Part shown: one piece after another, positions 9,339-18,514 of the stretch
How the letters are laid out: the number at the start of each line of letters is the position of its first letter
Position numbering within the stretch: the stretch's first letter is position 1
Origin: Acetobacter indonesiensis
Lineage (GTDB): Bacteria; Pseudomonadota; Alphaproteobacteria; Acetobacterales; Acetobacteraceae
Direction of reading: 5' to 3'
Length of the DNA stretch: 64,000 nt
Assembly: GCF_000963945.1 (NCBI RefSeq)
Contig: NZ_BAMW01000050.1
Coordinates: 1 to 64,000, forward strand
Notes under the pieces: generated by a model
Told to the model about the DNA's origin: nothing
The model's database searches: none
Seen by the model: only the letters and a program-made list of their open reading frames with translations
Translations under genes and position numbers: made by a program

Positions 9339-10082
9339 CTATGATGCTTTTGTTGCCATATAGGCGTGAAAGACACCGAATGAGGTGTGTTTGCGGACGT
9401 TTGAAAATCCGGCCTGTTTCAGGTTCTGAAGAATCTGGTCAGGGGGGATGCACTGTTCGATAGTATCCCAGTAATAGGCCATCAGAGTGCGGCTTTCGCG
9501 GGATGCGGTAACGCCAGACAGGAAGGGCACTACTTTTCCCAAGTAAAAGCGCAGAAACGCTTGCACCGCAGGGGAACGGGCGCGACCGATTTCAAGAATA
9601 AGCATGTTACCGCCGGGTTTCAGAACCTTCAGATACCCCGTGAATGTTGCGTTCAGATCCCGAACATGACGCAGGGCATACCCCATGCTGAGCATATCCA
9701 TGCTGTTATCGGCAAAAGGCAGGGCTTGCGCATCGGCCTGCACAACCTGAATGGGCAGTTTGCTTCGGCATTCTGCTAACATACCTGCACTCATATCCAG
9801 CCCGATAATATTGGCCGGGTCAGTCAATGTTGCGGCTTCCCGTGCCACCAGCCCGGTGCCGGTTGCAACATCCAGCAGTCTATGTCCCTGCTGTAGGCCT
9901 GCCATGCGCAGCATCCATCTGCGGTACCATTTGCCTGACCCCAAAGAAAAAATGCTGTTGATACGGTCATAATAACGCGCCGTCCGATCAAAAATAGACC
10001 GAACAAAAACCACGCGCTCGCTGCCGTTCTCATAATAGGCCGGTAATACAGGGTGTGGGGGGCAGGGGGTTTTATCGGACAT
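9339..10082 (-). CDS. UbiE/MenG-like SAM-dependent methyltransferase
   Basis: This is a 247 aa class I methyltransferase. The SAM-binding motif LLDVATGTGLVA, the acidic IIGLDMSAGML segment and LRHVRDLN are visible, and the sequence most resembles the UbiE/COQ5 family. Because it is divergently placed against the polyene cluster glycosyltransferase and shares a short intergenic region with it, I infer that it methylates the aryl head group of the polyene. Such methyltransferases are usual in aryl polyene clusters. A role in quinone biosynthesis is the alternative. Its start (ATG at 10082) is 98 nt from the glycosyltransferase ATG. Confidence 0.75.
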   Translation of the reverse strand: MSDKTPCPPHPVLPAYYENGSERVVFVRSIFDRTARYYDRINSIFSLGSGKWYRRWMLRMAGLQQGHRLLDVATGTGLVAREAATLTDPANIIGLDMSAGMLAECRSKLPIQVVQADAQALPFADNSMDMLSMGYALRHVRDLNATFTGYLKVLKPGGNMLILEIGRARSPAVQAFLRFYLGKVVPFLSGVTASRESRTLMAYYWDTIEQCIPPDQILQNLKQAGFSNVRKHTSFGVFHAYMATKAS

Positions 10083-10120
10083 GAAAAAGATCGCTTCTCA
10101 AAGGCTTGGTGTTTGGGTCA

Positions 10121-10155
10121 TATCGTAATTACGATAGACGGAACAGTCTTGTTCC
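10121..10155. promoter_or_regulatory. Palindromic operator-like sites between divergent genes
   Basis: TATCGTAATTACGATA (10121-10136) is a perfect 16-bp palindrome. GGAACA-GTCT-TGTTCC (10140-10155) is a second perfect inverted repeat 3 nt further on. Both lie in the 98-nt gap between the divergent methyltransferase and glycosyltransferase starts, a natural place for a dimeric repressor. No regulator gene is adjacent. Confidence 0.4.
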
Positions 10156-10180
10156 TGTGTTGTTGGAGTTATCTTCTGCC

Positions 10181-10957
10181 ATGTCTGGCGCTTTTCGCTG
10201 TATTGTCCTGATTCCGTCCTATAATTCAGGAGAATTACTGCACCGTACAGTGGCCGAAGTTCTGACCGTATGGCCCGAGGTGGTTGTGGTGAGTGACGGC
10301 AGTCAGGACGGCAGCCAGCATGCGCTTGATGACCTGTTGCCACACCATGCGGGCTTGCACCTTGTGCGTCTGCAACGCAACGGGGGGAAAGGGCGGGCGG
10401 TTTTATATGGTGCACAATGGGCTGCGCAGGCAGGTTTCACCCATATCCTGACAATGGATGCAGATGGTCAGCATCCGGCACGTTCTCTGCCAGAGTTCAT
10501 GGCAGAAAGCCGACAGAACCCACAGGCCATGATTTTGGGAAAACCGGTTTTTGGGCCGGATGCACCTGCTCTGCGTGTCTGGGGACGAAAACTTTCAAAC
10601 GGATTGGTGTGGCTTGAAACGGCGGGGGCGGTCAAAGACTGCCTGTTCGGGTTTCGCGTTTATCCTCTGCCGCCCTTTTTACAGGCTATGCAGAAATCCC
10701 GCTTTATGCGCGGGTTTGACTTTGACCCGGAAATAGCCGTGCGGCTGGTGTGGATCGGTGTTGCTGCCGTCAATAAACCAGCTCCCGTGCAGTATCTGGA
10801 GAAATCTGACGGTGGCATTTCCCATTTTCAGTATGGCAGAGACAATGCTCGTCTGACATTTATGCATATCAGACTGTTTCTGACGTGGCTTTGGCGGATG
10901 TTTTGCGGAAAGCGGAAACCGTTTCTTTCAACGAAACATGATCAAAATTGCGGATGA
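10181..10957 (+). CDS. Family 2 glycosyltransferase of the polyene cluster
   Basis: This 258 aa GT-A fold transferase has an N-terminal IVLIPSYNSG motif, a VVVSDGSQDGS nucleotide-binding segment and the DADGQHP metal-binding region. It resembles dolichyl-phosphate mannose synthase-like enzymes that act on membrane lipids. ATG 10181 is chosen (GGAG at 10165); the longer frame from 10106 starts at TTG inside the intergenic palindrome region. Its 3' end overlaps the convergent membrane-protein gene by 89 bp. In aryl polyene clusters such enzymes decorate the lipid carrier; the substrate here is not known. Confidence 0.8.
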   Translation: MSGAFRCIVLIPSYNSGELLHRTVAEVLTVWPEVVVVSDGSQDGSQHALDDLLPHHAGLHLVRLQRNGGKGRAVLYGAQWAAQAGFTHILTMDADGQHPARSLPEFMAESRQNPQAMILGKPVFGPDAPALRVWGRKLSNGLVWLETAGAVKDCLFGFRVYPLPPFLQAMQKSRFMRGFDFDPEIAVRLVWIGVAAVNKPAPVQYLEKSDGGISHFQYGRDNARLTFMHIRLFLTWLWRMFCGKRKPFLSTKHDQNCG

Positions 10958-11546
10958 CAAGGCGTCTGACACAGGCTTCAATCACCATGATGCCGGCTGC
11001 ACATCCAAACGTGCCGCCCGATAATGGCCAGCGCCATGCCCCATAGGGGCCAGTGAACGCCAACACGGCAGGGGCCAGCAGTGCAAGCGCAAAAAATGCG
11101 GCCCAGAACATCGTCAAATATCGCGTATAACGGGCAATATCTGCTCGCAATGGTCCATGCACCTGCTGCGCGACCCGTGAAATTAGCGGAGAGCCGGATG
11201 GAAGCAGGGAGTAGGCGAACGTACCCAATAAGGCCCCAAGCGGCACAATATACAGAAGAATAGCATCGGCAGTGCGTGCCTGTTGCGGCGCATAAATCGC
11301 TAAAACACAGAAAAAAACTGTGGCGCAGGTAACAGGCAGACCGTGTCCCATCAAAAGGGTGAGCGCGGCGCCTTGCAGTATAAAAATAATAGTAACGCTT
11401 GGGTCTTTTAAGGCGAAGAAATCAGGAACATGTGCAAGAATAAGTGAGAGAAAAAATAGCGCTATGCCCACAGTTTTTTTTGGCATTGCTCTGCTTCTGT
11501 TATGGCACGGCTTTTCTGTGCGAAGTGTTTGTGTTAGCTGATCCAT
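10869..11546 (-). CDS. Polytopic membrane protein, COG4648-like (ApeG-like)
   Basis: This 225 aa protein has about five hydrophobic segments. The segment YTRYLTMFWAAFFALAL and a C-terminal membrane segment ending in ACVRRLVIRNF resemble the COG4648 membrane proteins found in aryl polyene clusters. The start could be ATG 11546 or the internal ATG 11486 (MPKKTVGIALFF), which gives a cleaner N-terminal membrane helix. It is transcribed against the cluster, divergent from the ACP gene, and its 3' end overlaps the glycosyltransferase gene. Function is unknown; assembly or transport of the lipid product is inferred from context. Confidence 0.6.
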   Translation of the reverse strand: MDQLTQTLRTEKPCHNRSRAMPKKTVGIALFFLSLILAHVPDFFALKDPSVTIIFILQGAALTLLMGHGLPVTCATVFFCVLAIYAPQQARTADAILLYIVPLGALLGTFAYSLLPSGSPLISRVAQQVHGPLRADIARYTRYLTMFWAAFFALALLAPAVLAFTGPYGAWRWPLSGGTFGCAAGIMVIEACVRRLVIRNFDHVSLKETVSAFRKTSAKATSETV

Positions 11547-11577
11547 TCGATCTGCATTTTAAAGATGAGATTAGGCT

Positions 11578-11868
11578 GTGAATACGACGAGTTCTTCCGC
11601 ATCGCAAACCCCTTTTGAGCACGAAGTGGCTGAACGGCTGGTCGAGGCATTGCAGCTTGAAGTCACGGCAGATGAAATTGAGCCAGAAGCCCCTTTGTTT
11701 GGGGAAGGTCTGGGGCTTGATTCCATTGACGCCCTTGAAATTTCCCTGCTGGTTGGGCGTGATTACGGTGTAACCCTGCGGTCTGATAATCCGGATAACA
11801 AACAGATTTTCAGCTCCCTACGGGCATTGTGCCAGTATGTGCAGGCAAACCGTTCTTCTGCCGGGTAA
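11578..11868 (+). CDS. Acyl carrier protein of the polyene cluster
   Basis: This 96 aa carrier protein has the phosphopantetheine site GLGLDSIDALEI, with Ser49 as attachment residue. It would carry the aryl starter and the growing polyene. The start is GTG 11578. It is followed after 6 nt by the AMP ligase. Reference aryl polyene clusters often carry two ACP genes; only one is seen here, which suggests that one carrier does both jobs or that another ACP is recruited. Confidence 0.9.
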   Translation: MNTTSSSASQTPFEHEVAERLVEALQLEVTADEIEPEAPLFGEGLGLDSIDALEISLLVGRDYGVTLRSDNPDNKQIFSSLRALCQYVQANRSSAG

Positions 11869-11874
11869 TCTCTT

Positions 11875-13530
11875 TTGTATAAGGGTGTGGGTGATCAGAC
11901 CTGGCCAGACCTGTCCTTGGTCTATGCGCCAGAGCGCGTGGTTTTTGTAACCGCAACAGGCCCGGTTACGGGGCATACATTTTTGCAGGCGGCCCATCAT
12001 CTGGCAGAAAACCTGCCAGATCAGCCGGTTGTGCCGGTCTGTGCCGATGTCTTTCATTTCACCCTGCTTTTCGCAGCGGCCCTGATAAAGGGTCATTATG
12101 TGCTGCTCTCAAGTGATCGTTCACCAACGCGGCTTGCTCATCTGGCGCAGCAGCATAACGCCACCTGCGTCACTTTGGCAGGAGATCCGGAAGCTCCGCA
12201 GTTGCCTGATGGCGGCACGGCCTTGAATGTTGACCTCGAACCACCCGCCGCTTCCAATCTGAAGGAAAACAGTGATTTTAATCCCGTCATAGAGGCGCAA
12301 CGTCTGGTTGCTGTTGTGTTTACATCGGGCAGTACGGGGCAGCCTGTCGGGCATAAAAAATATTGGGGTGGGCTGGTAACCAGAAGCGTCACAGCCCGTG
12401 TCCTGCTTGACCCGGAAGCCCAGCCTGCATCGATGGTGGGCACGGTGCCGCCTTATCATATGTATGGTTTTGAAACATTGGTGCTGCAAACGCTGAACAC
12501 CCGTGTCAAAACCATTGCGGGTTCCGGTCCCTACCCGGCAGACTGGGTTGCTCGGCTGGAACAAGCGTCGGCGCCGCGTATTCTGGTCACAACCCCTTTG
12601 CAACTTCGGGGGCTAGTCAAGTCGGGTTTGCAACCCCCTGCCGTGCGCCGTGTTGTGTCAGCATCCGCCCCCTTGCCTGAAAAGCTGGCCGAAGAAGCCG
12701 AGCGTTTTCTGAAGACGGACGTGACTGAAATTTATGGTTCCACCGAAACTGGTTCCGTTGCCATTCGGCGTACCTTAAGCGGCCCGTATTGGACGTGGTA
12801 TCGGGATATTACGTTACAAACGATGGCTGACGGGCGAGTCGAACTGTCTGCCCCCGGCGTGTTGAGCTACGTTCTGGCAGACTTCATAGAAACGGGCACG
12901 AACGGAACGTTCCAGCTTCTGGGCCGAGTTACAGATCTGCTGAAACTGGGGGGCAAGCGGGGTTCATTGGCGGCGCTTAACGCAGTGCTGAATAATCTGC
13001 CGGGCGTGGAGGACGGGGCGTTTCTGCCGCCAGACATGTCAGGCGTGGACCCACAGGCGCGCATGCAGGCTTTTGTTGTGGCCCCCACAGTGTCCGCTGA
13101 CAGTCTGTTGCAGGCGTTGCGGCAGCTTATAGACCCGGTTTTTCTGCCACGTCGTATTGTGCAGGTTGCCGCATTACCCCGCAATGCTGTGGGAAAGCTG
13201 ACCTTGCAGGCATTACGTGACTTAGCGGCAACGCAAAACGCGGAAGAGGAAATTGGCACAGTGACGGTGCCGCATGATCATCCCTGTCTTGCGGGCCACT
13301 TTCCGGAGCAGCCGGTTGTTCCCGGCGTTCTGCTGCTGGACGCCGCGTACGCTCTGCTGCCGGATGCTAACTTTCAGTTTGATATGGTCAAATTTTTGCA
13401 CCCTGTTTTCCCCGAACAACCCGTGGTGTTTTCGATCCGGCGGGCCGGGGTGTCTCTGCGTCTGACGGCGGAGTGTCTGGGCAAGACAGTATTGCGTGCG
13501 GTGCTAAAGGCGCGACCCGTTGAAAACTGA
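11875..13530 (+). CDS. AMP ligase fused to ApeI-like dehydratase
   Basis: This is a two-part 551 aa protein. Residues 1 to about 450 form an acyl/aryl-AMP ligase: FTSGSTGQPVGHKK is the P-loop-like A3 motif and EIYGSTETGS the A5 motif. It should activate an aromatic acid and load it on the ACP. Residues from about 462 form a hotdog dehydratase domain with HPCLAGHFPEQPVVPGV, the active-site region of FabA/FabZ/ApeI enzymes. In aryl polyene clusters the ligase (ApeH) and dehydratase (ApeI) functions are often separate proteins. The start is uncertain: TTG 11875 or GTG 11887, neither with a strong ribosome site. The stop overlaps the next gene. Confidence 0.85.
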   Translation: MYKGVGDQTWPDLSLVYAPERVVFVTATGPVTGHTFLQAAHHLAENLPDQPVVPVCADVFHFTLLFAAALIKGHYVLLSSDRSPTRLAHLAQQHNATCVTLAGDPEAPQLPDGGTALNVDLEPPAASNLKENSDFNPVIEAQRLVAVVFTSGSTGQPVGHKKYWGGLVTRSVTARVLLDPEAQPASMVGTVPPYHMYGFETLVLQTLNTRVKTIAGSGPYPADWVARLEQASAPRILVTTPLQLRGLVKSGLQPPAVRRVVSASAPLPEKLAEEAERFLKTDVTEIYGSTETGSVAIRRTLSGPYWTWYRDITLQTMADGRVELSAPGVLSYVLADFIETGTNGTFQLLGRVTDLLKLGGKRGSLAALNAVLNNLPGVEDGAFLPPDMSGVDPQARMQAFVVAPTVSADSLLQALRQLIDPVFLPRRIVQVAALPRNAVGKLTLQALRDLAATQNAEEEIGTVTVPHDHPCLAGHFPEQPVVPGVLLLDAAYALLPDANFQFDMVKFLHPVFPEQPVVFSIRRAGVSLRLTAECLGKTVLRAVLKARPVEN

Positions 13531-14422
13531 AACTGATCAGCGGTGGGTGGTACCAGAACGCGGCAATCGGGTCGCCATGGGGCTGGCAATCTGGCTGGCA
13601 AAGCGCCTTGGCTGGCGGCGGCTGCAGTTTTTACTATGGCCAATAGCGGTCTATTTTTTTGTTTGTCATGCTGCGGCGCGGCGCGCTTCGCGGGTATATC
13701 TGTCCCGTATCTTGCGTAAACGGGCAGGTCATCGACAGGTTGTACGGCATTTTCACACGTTTGCCCAAGCAGTTCTGGATAGACTGTTTTTTCTGATGGC
13801 CCCCCAGACCATGCCCGCTGTCAGGTGCTCCGGGCGGGATGCGTTTTTGCGTATTATGGAGCAAGGGCAGGGCTGTCTGCTGCTGGGTGCGCATATCGGG
13901 TCATTTGAGGCGCTGCGGGCTCTTGGACGAGATCATGCTATTACATTGAAGATGTTGATGTATCGCTCCAACCTTGGGGGCGCGACACAGGTTCTTGAAG
14001 CGCTTGATCCGTCCTATCAGAACACCATTATTCCCATAGGTCAGCCAGAGACCATGTTGCAGGTGGCAGAAAGCCTGCAACAGGGGCATGTTATCGGCAT
14101 TCTAGGGGATCGGTCACCGGATACAGGCCGCACTGTAACGGTGCCGTTTCTGGGGAAGGATATTTTTCTGCCCGAAGGCCCCTATCGCTTGGCTTTGGCA
14201 ACGGGTGTGCCCATCCTCCTTCTCTGCGCCACCCGCGGGCGCGATGGAGCGTATGAGGTCCGGTTCGAACCATTTAACGTGCCCTATCCAACCAGCAGAA
14301 AAGACCGCCCGCAGTTTGTTCAGGACGCCGCAGAACGCTACGCCCGCTGGATGCAGGAACAATGTGCGAAAGCCCCGTTCTCCTGGTTTAATTTTTATGA
14401 TTACTGGAAAGAACTGCCATGA
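13520..14422 (+). CDS. LpxL-type lysophospholipid acyltransferase
   Basis: This 300 aa inner-membrane acyltransferase belongs to the lipid A acyltransferase-like family. GAHIGSFEAL holds the HX4E catalytic motif (His125), and GILGDRSP and PFSWFNFYDYW are typical later segments. It has a hydrophobic N-terminal anchor. In aryl polyene clusters it is proposed to attach the polyene to a lipid. The start may be TTG 13520 (overlapping the previous stop) or GTG 13547. It overlaps the LolA-like gene by 4 nt. Confidence 0.85.
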   Translation: MKTETDQRWVVPERGNRVAMGLAIWLAKRLGWRRLQFLLWPIAVYFFVCHAAARRASRVYLSRILRKRAGHRQVVRHFHTFAQAVLDRLFFLMAPQTMPAVRCSGRDAFLRIMEQGQGCLLLGAHIGSFEALRALGRDHAITLKMLMYRSNLGGATQVLEALDPSYQNTIIPIGQPETMLQVAESLQQGHVIGILGDRSPDTGRTVTVPFLGKDIFLPEGPYRLALATGVPILLLCATRGRDGAYEVRFEPFNVPYPTSRKDRPQFVQDAAERYARWMQEQCAKAPFSWFNFYDYWKELP

Positions 14423-14994
14423 AGCGTTTTGCAGTCCTCTTGCTTTGTGGTGGATTTTTTACGGTTGCGCCACAGGCCCACTGTGAAACCGTTCCGGATG
14501 ATTTGGCCACCCAGATTGTGACACATCTGGGCAGCGTTTCTGAACGGACAGAGCATTTTCATGAAACGCGAGAACTTGGTGTTCTGACGCATCCGCTCCT
14601 GTCATCAGGTGTGCTGGTATTCAGGCATCCGGCATTTCTGGAAAAAGAAACACTGTCGCCTCGCCCTGAAACGTTGGTGATTGATGGTGATACCGTATCA
14701 GTCCAGCGGGGCGGGCATGTGCGGCATATTCTTCTGGCCCAAAACCCTGCTTTAGCGTTGCTGGCCACAACGCTTCGTGCGCCGCTGGCAGGAAACATGG
14801 CGGCCTTGCGGCAAGCCTACACCGTAACCGCGCAAGGCGACATGGGGGCATGGACGCTGACCATGACCCCTCTATCTGAACAGGCACATAAAATGGTGCG
14901 TCAGGTGGTGCTGTCTGGCCGTAATAATGCCGTAGAAAGCCTTAAGGTTATTCAGGCTAACGGCGATAGACAAACTCTGATGATAGACCATTGA
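14419..14994 (+). CDS. LolA-like outer-membrane lipoprotein carrier homologue
   Basis: This 191 aa exported protein has a signal peptide (MKRFAVLLLCGGFF, cleavage near AHC). The body shows the LolA-related pattern LATQIVTHLGSV...TETRELGVLTHPL-like and ends in a short beta-rich domain. LolA-like proteins paired with MMPL transporters in aryl polyene clusters are thought to carry the lipid across the periplasm. ATGA overlap with the acyltransferase upstream and TTGA overlap with the MMPL gene downstream show tight coupling. Confidence 0.75.
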   Translation: MKRFAVLLLCGGFFTVAPQAHCETVPDDLATQIVTHLGSVSERTEHFHETRELGVLTHPLLSSGVLVFRHPAFLEKETLSPRPETLVIDGDTVSVQRGGHVRHILLAQNPALALLATTLRAPLAGNMAALRQAYTVTAQGDMGAWTLTMTPLSEQAHKMVRQVVLSGRNNAVESLKVIQANGDRQTLMIDH

Positions 14995-17312
14995 CCCGTC
15001 CCGCAAGACCTCATTTTCTGGCCGCGGCCCTTGCGCTGTCGGCCTTGCTGGCTGCTGTTGTGATGTGGGCCATACCCCTGCGGTTGGATATGGCAGGCTT
15101 TCTGCCAAAAGGGCACGATGACGGAACCCGCTTTCTTCTGCGCGAAGTGCAGGAAGGGGTTGCTGGCACGGTTGTAATGCTGGGTATTGAAGGCGCGCCA
15201 GAGCCAGAACTGGCCCGCCTTAGCCTTGGTCTTCAGAAGGCTCTTTCTGGCGATCCGCAGTTTGTTTCTGTTATGAACGGCGTCTTTTCCGTCCAGCAAA
15301 CGCAGGGGCTGCACAACGCCATGATGGCGCATCGCTATCAGCTTGCGCCCGATGCATCGACGCGTGATTTCAGCCCACAGGCACTCGAACAGGCGTTTGA
15401 CACGGTGCTGGATGGCTTGGGCTCCAGCGCCGGGTCTGTATTTTCAGACATGCTTTTGCGTGACCCGACAAAGGCTTTTCTCAATGCGGTGCAGGCGCTG
15501 GAACCAGACGTACAGGTGCGTATGCAGCATGGCGTGTGGTTTGCCTCAGACCAGCCCCGTGCTTTGCTGCTGTTACGTACCACAGCACCGGGGATGGATC
15601 TCGTCAGGCAAAAAGCTGTGCAGCAGACACTGCAATCTGCTTTTGCGGGGCTGCACCCGGGGGCAGCCCGTTTGTTGATGAGCGGCCCGTCCATTTTCGC
15701 GGTTAGAAGCGCAAGTGGCATGCGTGCGGATATGGACCTTATGGCCCTGTGCTCCATCCTTATGGTGGCGGGTGTGCTGTATTGGCGGTTTCGCTCGCTC
15801 TGGGTGCTGGCGGCGATCGGGGTTCCGTTTTTCCTGTCTATCAGCGTTGCCATGGTGGTGGTGCGGCTGGTGTTTGGCTACGTGCATGGCATTGCCTTGG
15901 GGTTTGGTATGACCATGCTGGGGGTGGCGCTAGATTACCCTGTGCTGCTGATAGGCCACCGTGACAGGGGTGAGGGACCAGAGGCCACATTGCACCGGAT
16001 AGGCCATAGCCTGCGGCTTGGTGTGACTACCGCCATTCTGGGGCTGACCGGTATGATATTCTGCGGGTTGCCGGGGCTGGCGCAGTTGGGCACATTCGCC
16101 GCTGTTGGGTTGATGGTGGCCGCGTGTGTAACGCTTTACCTGATGCCTCGTCTGGTTGTGGCGGCAGACCTTGCTCCTTCGGTCAGCGGCCCATCGCGCA
16201 AGCTGGTGCGGGCCGAGACAGTGCGTCGCTATCGTGTGTTCTGTCTCGTGCCAGTGCTCATAAGTGTGTTCTGGCTTTGGCAGCATCCTTTGACGCTGGA
16301 TACCCGGCTGGCAGCCCTTAGCCCCATACCGGAACAGGCACACCTGCTGGATGATGCACTGCGGCATGAACTGGGCGTGCCAGATGCGTCATTAATGTTG
16401 GCCGTGTCCGCCCCCAGTGCCCAAGCTGTTCTGGAGCGTGAGGAAACATTGGCAAGTGTATGGACGCGTTTGCAGCAACAGGGGGCGTTATCAGGAGTGC
16501 AGGATGCGGCCCGTCTGCTGCCCTCCATGAAGACCCAGCGTCACCGTGTTGCATCCCTTCCTTCAGTGGCAGATTTACAGAACGCGGTAGCGGAAGCACG
16601 GCAGAATCTTCCTTTCAAGCCTGATGCGTTTTCGGCCTTTGTGCATGATGTGGCGTCTGCGCGCACCCTTACGCCATTGTCCGTGCAGGATATGGCAGGC
16701 ACGCCCCTTGAAGCCGCTTTGTCGCCCCTGTTGTTTGAGCGTCAGGGACAATGGTTTGGGCTGGTTTTTCCAGAACGGGTGCAAAACCGCGCAGCCATAG
16801 AGCACGCGCTGGCTGATCAGCCCAATGTGCTTGTAGTGGATATGAAGCGGGAGATAGATGGTCTGTCAGCCCATTACACAGCCCGCACGCTGCGTTGGAT
16901 GCTGGTTGGGTGTGTTCTGGCTGTGGGTGTTCTGGTCTATGGCCTGCGGTCGGTCAGTAGACTGGTGCGTGTTACGGCGAGTGTAGGCGCTGCGTTGATC
17001 AGCCTGCTGGCCGTGCTTGCAGGGTTAGGGCACCCGCTAACGTTAATTCATCTGATTTCGCTGCAATTTGTGTTGGGTGTCAGCCTTGATTACGCTTTGT
17101 TTTTCGCCCGCCCCCAACTGGATGATGCCGAGCGTGCCCGCACCATGCGCACGTTGCTGACGTGCAATGCCATGACGGTGCTGACATTCGGCCTGCTGGC
17201 TACCTGCAATACTCCCCTGTTGCAGGAAATTGGTAAGACGGTGGCTCTTGGCGTCCTCTTTGCCATGGCTTATGGCTTTCTGCTGGCGGGGCAACGCCCC
17301 AAGATGGGATGA
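14991..17312 (+). CDS. MMPL/RND-family exporter
   Basis: This 773 aa transporter has one N-terminal membrane helix, a large periplasmic loop, a block of helices (about residues 240-400), a second periplasmic loop and a second helix block (about 625-770), the duplicated RND/MMPL layout. LGFGMTMLGVALDYPVLL and LQFVLGVSLDYALFF are the paired helix-4-like segments with a conserved Asp. The start is TTG 14991, overlapping the upstream stop. By context it exports the finished aryl polyene lipid from the inner membrane, handing over to the LolA-like protein. Confidence 0.88.
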   Translation: MTRPARPHFLAAALALSALLAAVVMWAIPLRLDMAGFLPKGHDDGTRFLLREVQEGVAGTVVMLGIEGAPEPELARLSLGLQKALSGDPQFVSVMNGVFSVQQTQGLHNAMMAHRYQLAPDASTRDFSPQALEQAFDTVLDGLGSSAGSVFSDMLLRDPTKAFLNAVQALEPDVQVRMQHGVWFASDQPRALLLLRTTAPGMDLVRQKAVQQTLQSAFAGLHPGAARLLMSGPSIFAVRSASGMRADMDLMALCSILMVAGVLYWRFRSLWVLAAIGVPFFLSISVAMVVVRLVFGYVHGIALGFGMTMLGVALDYPVLLIGHRDRGEGPEATLHRIGHSLRLGVTTAILGLTGMIFCGLPGLAQLGTFAAVGLMVAACVTLYLMPRLVVAADLAPSVSGPSRKLVRAETVRRYRVFCLVPVLISVFWLWQHPLTLDTRLAALSPIPEQAHLLDDALRHELGVPDASLMLAVSAPSAQAVLEREETLASVWTRLQQQGALSGVQDAARLLPSMKTQRHRVASLPSVADLQNAVAEARQNLPFKPDAFSAFVHDVASARTLTPLSVQDMAGTPLEAALSPLLFERQGQWFGLVFPERVQNRAAIEHALADQPNVLVVDMKREIDGLSAHYTARTLRWMLVGCVLAVGVLVYGLRSVSRLVRVTASVGAALISLLAVLAGLGHPLTLIHLISLQFVLGVSLDYALFFARPQLDDAERARTMRTLLTCNAMTVLTFGLLATCNTPLLQEIGKTVALGVLFAMAYGFLLAGQRPKMG

Positions 17313-18514
17313 GCAGCGTTTTCATGAACCCCTTTGTGCTAACAGCAGGCACGATTGTCAGTGCCATTGGCCATGGACTGGCAGAACAGTGCCATGCCCT
17401 GAAAACGCGCCAATCAGGTCTGATTCCGTGTGATTTTTTCGGTATTACCACCGGGTATATTGGCCGGGTCTCCGGGGTTGAAAGTCATGTTATCACGCAC
17501 GGCCCAAGTGCGTTTGCCTGCCGCAATAACGCCTTGGCCGATATGGCGTGCCAGCAGGATGGTTTTGAACATGCCGTGCAGGATGCCATAACTTTTTACG
17601 GGGCTGACCGTATTGCCGTTGTGGTGGGCACATCCACATCTGGCATTCTGTCAGCCGAAAATGCGTATCTTGATGTCGATGCACAAACAGGGTTTCCGCC
17701 CCAGACGTTTCATCAGTCAGGGACGCAAGACCTGTTTTCCCTACCCCGTTTTCTGGCTGAACGCTTGGGGACAAAGGGGCCGCTGCTAACAGTCTCCAAC
17801 GCGTGTGCGTCATCCTCACGCGCGTTTGTCGATGCACGGCACTGGCTGGAGGCAGGTTTGTGTGATGCGGTTATTGTCGGGGGGGCGGATAGCCTGTGCC
17901 GTATGACGTTACGGGGCTTTGCGTCTCTTGGTCTGGTTTCTGACGGTCCGACACGCCCATGCGATGCGGCCCGTAACGGCATTTCCGTTGGGGAAGCAGC
18001 CGGTTTTGTGCTGCTTGAACGGGAAGGGGCACGACCGCAGGTACCCGCTCTGGCCCGTCTGGCCGGATATGGCGTCAGTAGTGACGGGCACCATATGTCT
18101 TCTCCAGACCCGCAGGCACGGGGGGCAATAATCGCCATGCAGGATGCCCTGAAACAGGCCGATCTTGAGCCTGACCATATTGATTACATTAATCTGCATG
18201 GCACAGGCACAGTGGTAAATGACAGTATGGAAGATCAGGCCGTTAGCACGGTATTTGGCAAAAAGGTACCTTGTTCTTCCACTAAAGGATGGACCGGCCA
18301 CACATTGGGCGCATCCGGTATTCTTGAAACCATGATGAGCATTGGCCTGATGAAATCAGGATTTATCCCCGGATGCCTGAATGTGACACAACTCGACCCC
18401 TCTTTTCAGAGTTCTGTGCTGACAGACAATGAAAACAGGCCGGTAAGACGTGTCATGAGCAATGCGTTCGGCTTTGGTGGCACCAACTGCAGCCTGATAT
18501 TTGAGGCCGCCTGA
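17309..18514 (+). CDS. Beta-ketoacyl-ACP synthase (FabF/FabB-like, ApeO-like)
   Basis: This 401 aa condensing enzyme has a complete Cys-His-His triad: Cys166 in SNACASSS, His297 in NLHGTGT and His331 in GWTGHTLGASG. The C-terminal NAFGFGGTNCSLIF is also typical. It should extend the aryl starter with malonyl units. It starts at ATG 17309 (ATGA overlap with the exporter) and is followed by the chain-length-factor-like gene, with which it probably forms a heterodimer. Confidence 0.93.
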   Translation: MSSVFMNPFVLTAGTIVSAIGHGLAEQCHALKTRQSGLIPCDFFGITTGYIGRVSGVESHVITHGPSAFACRNNALADMACQQDGFEHAVQDAITFYGADRIAVVVGTSTSGILSAENAYLDVDAQTGFPPQTFHQSGTQDLFSLPRFLAERLGTKGPLLTVSNACASSSRAFVDARHWLEAGLCDAVIVGGADSLCRMTLRGFASLGLVSDGPTRPCDAARNGISVGEAAGFVLLEREGARPQVPALARLAGYGVSSDGHHMSSPDPQARGAIIAMQDALKQADLEPDHIDYINLHGTGTVVNDSMEDQAVSTVFGKKVPCSSTKGWTGHTLGASGILETMMSIGLMKSGFIPGCLNVTQLDPSFQSSVLTDNENRPVRRVMSNAFGFGGTNCSLIFEAA

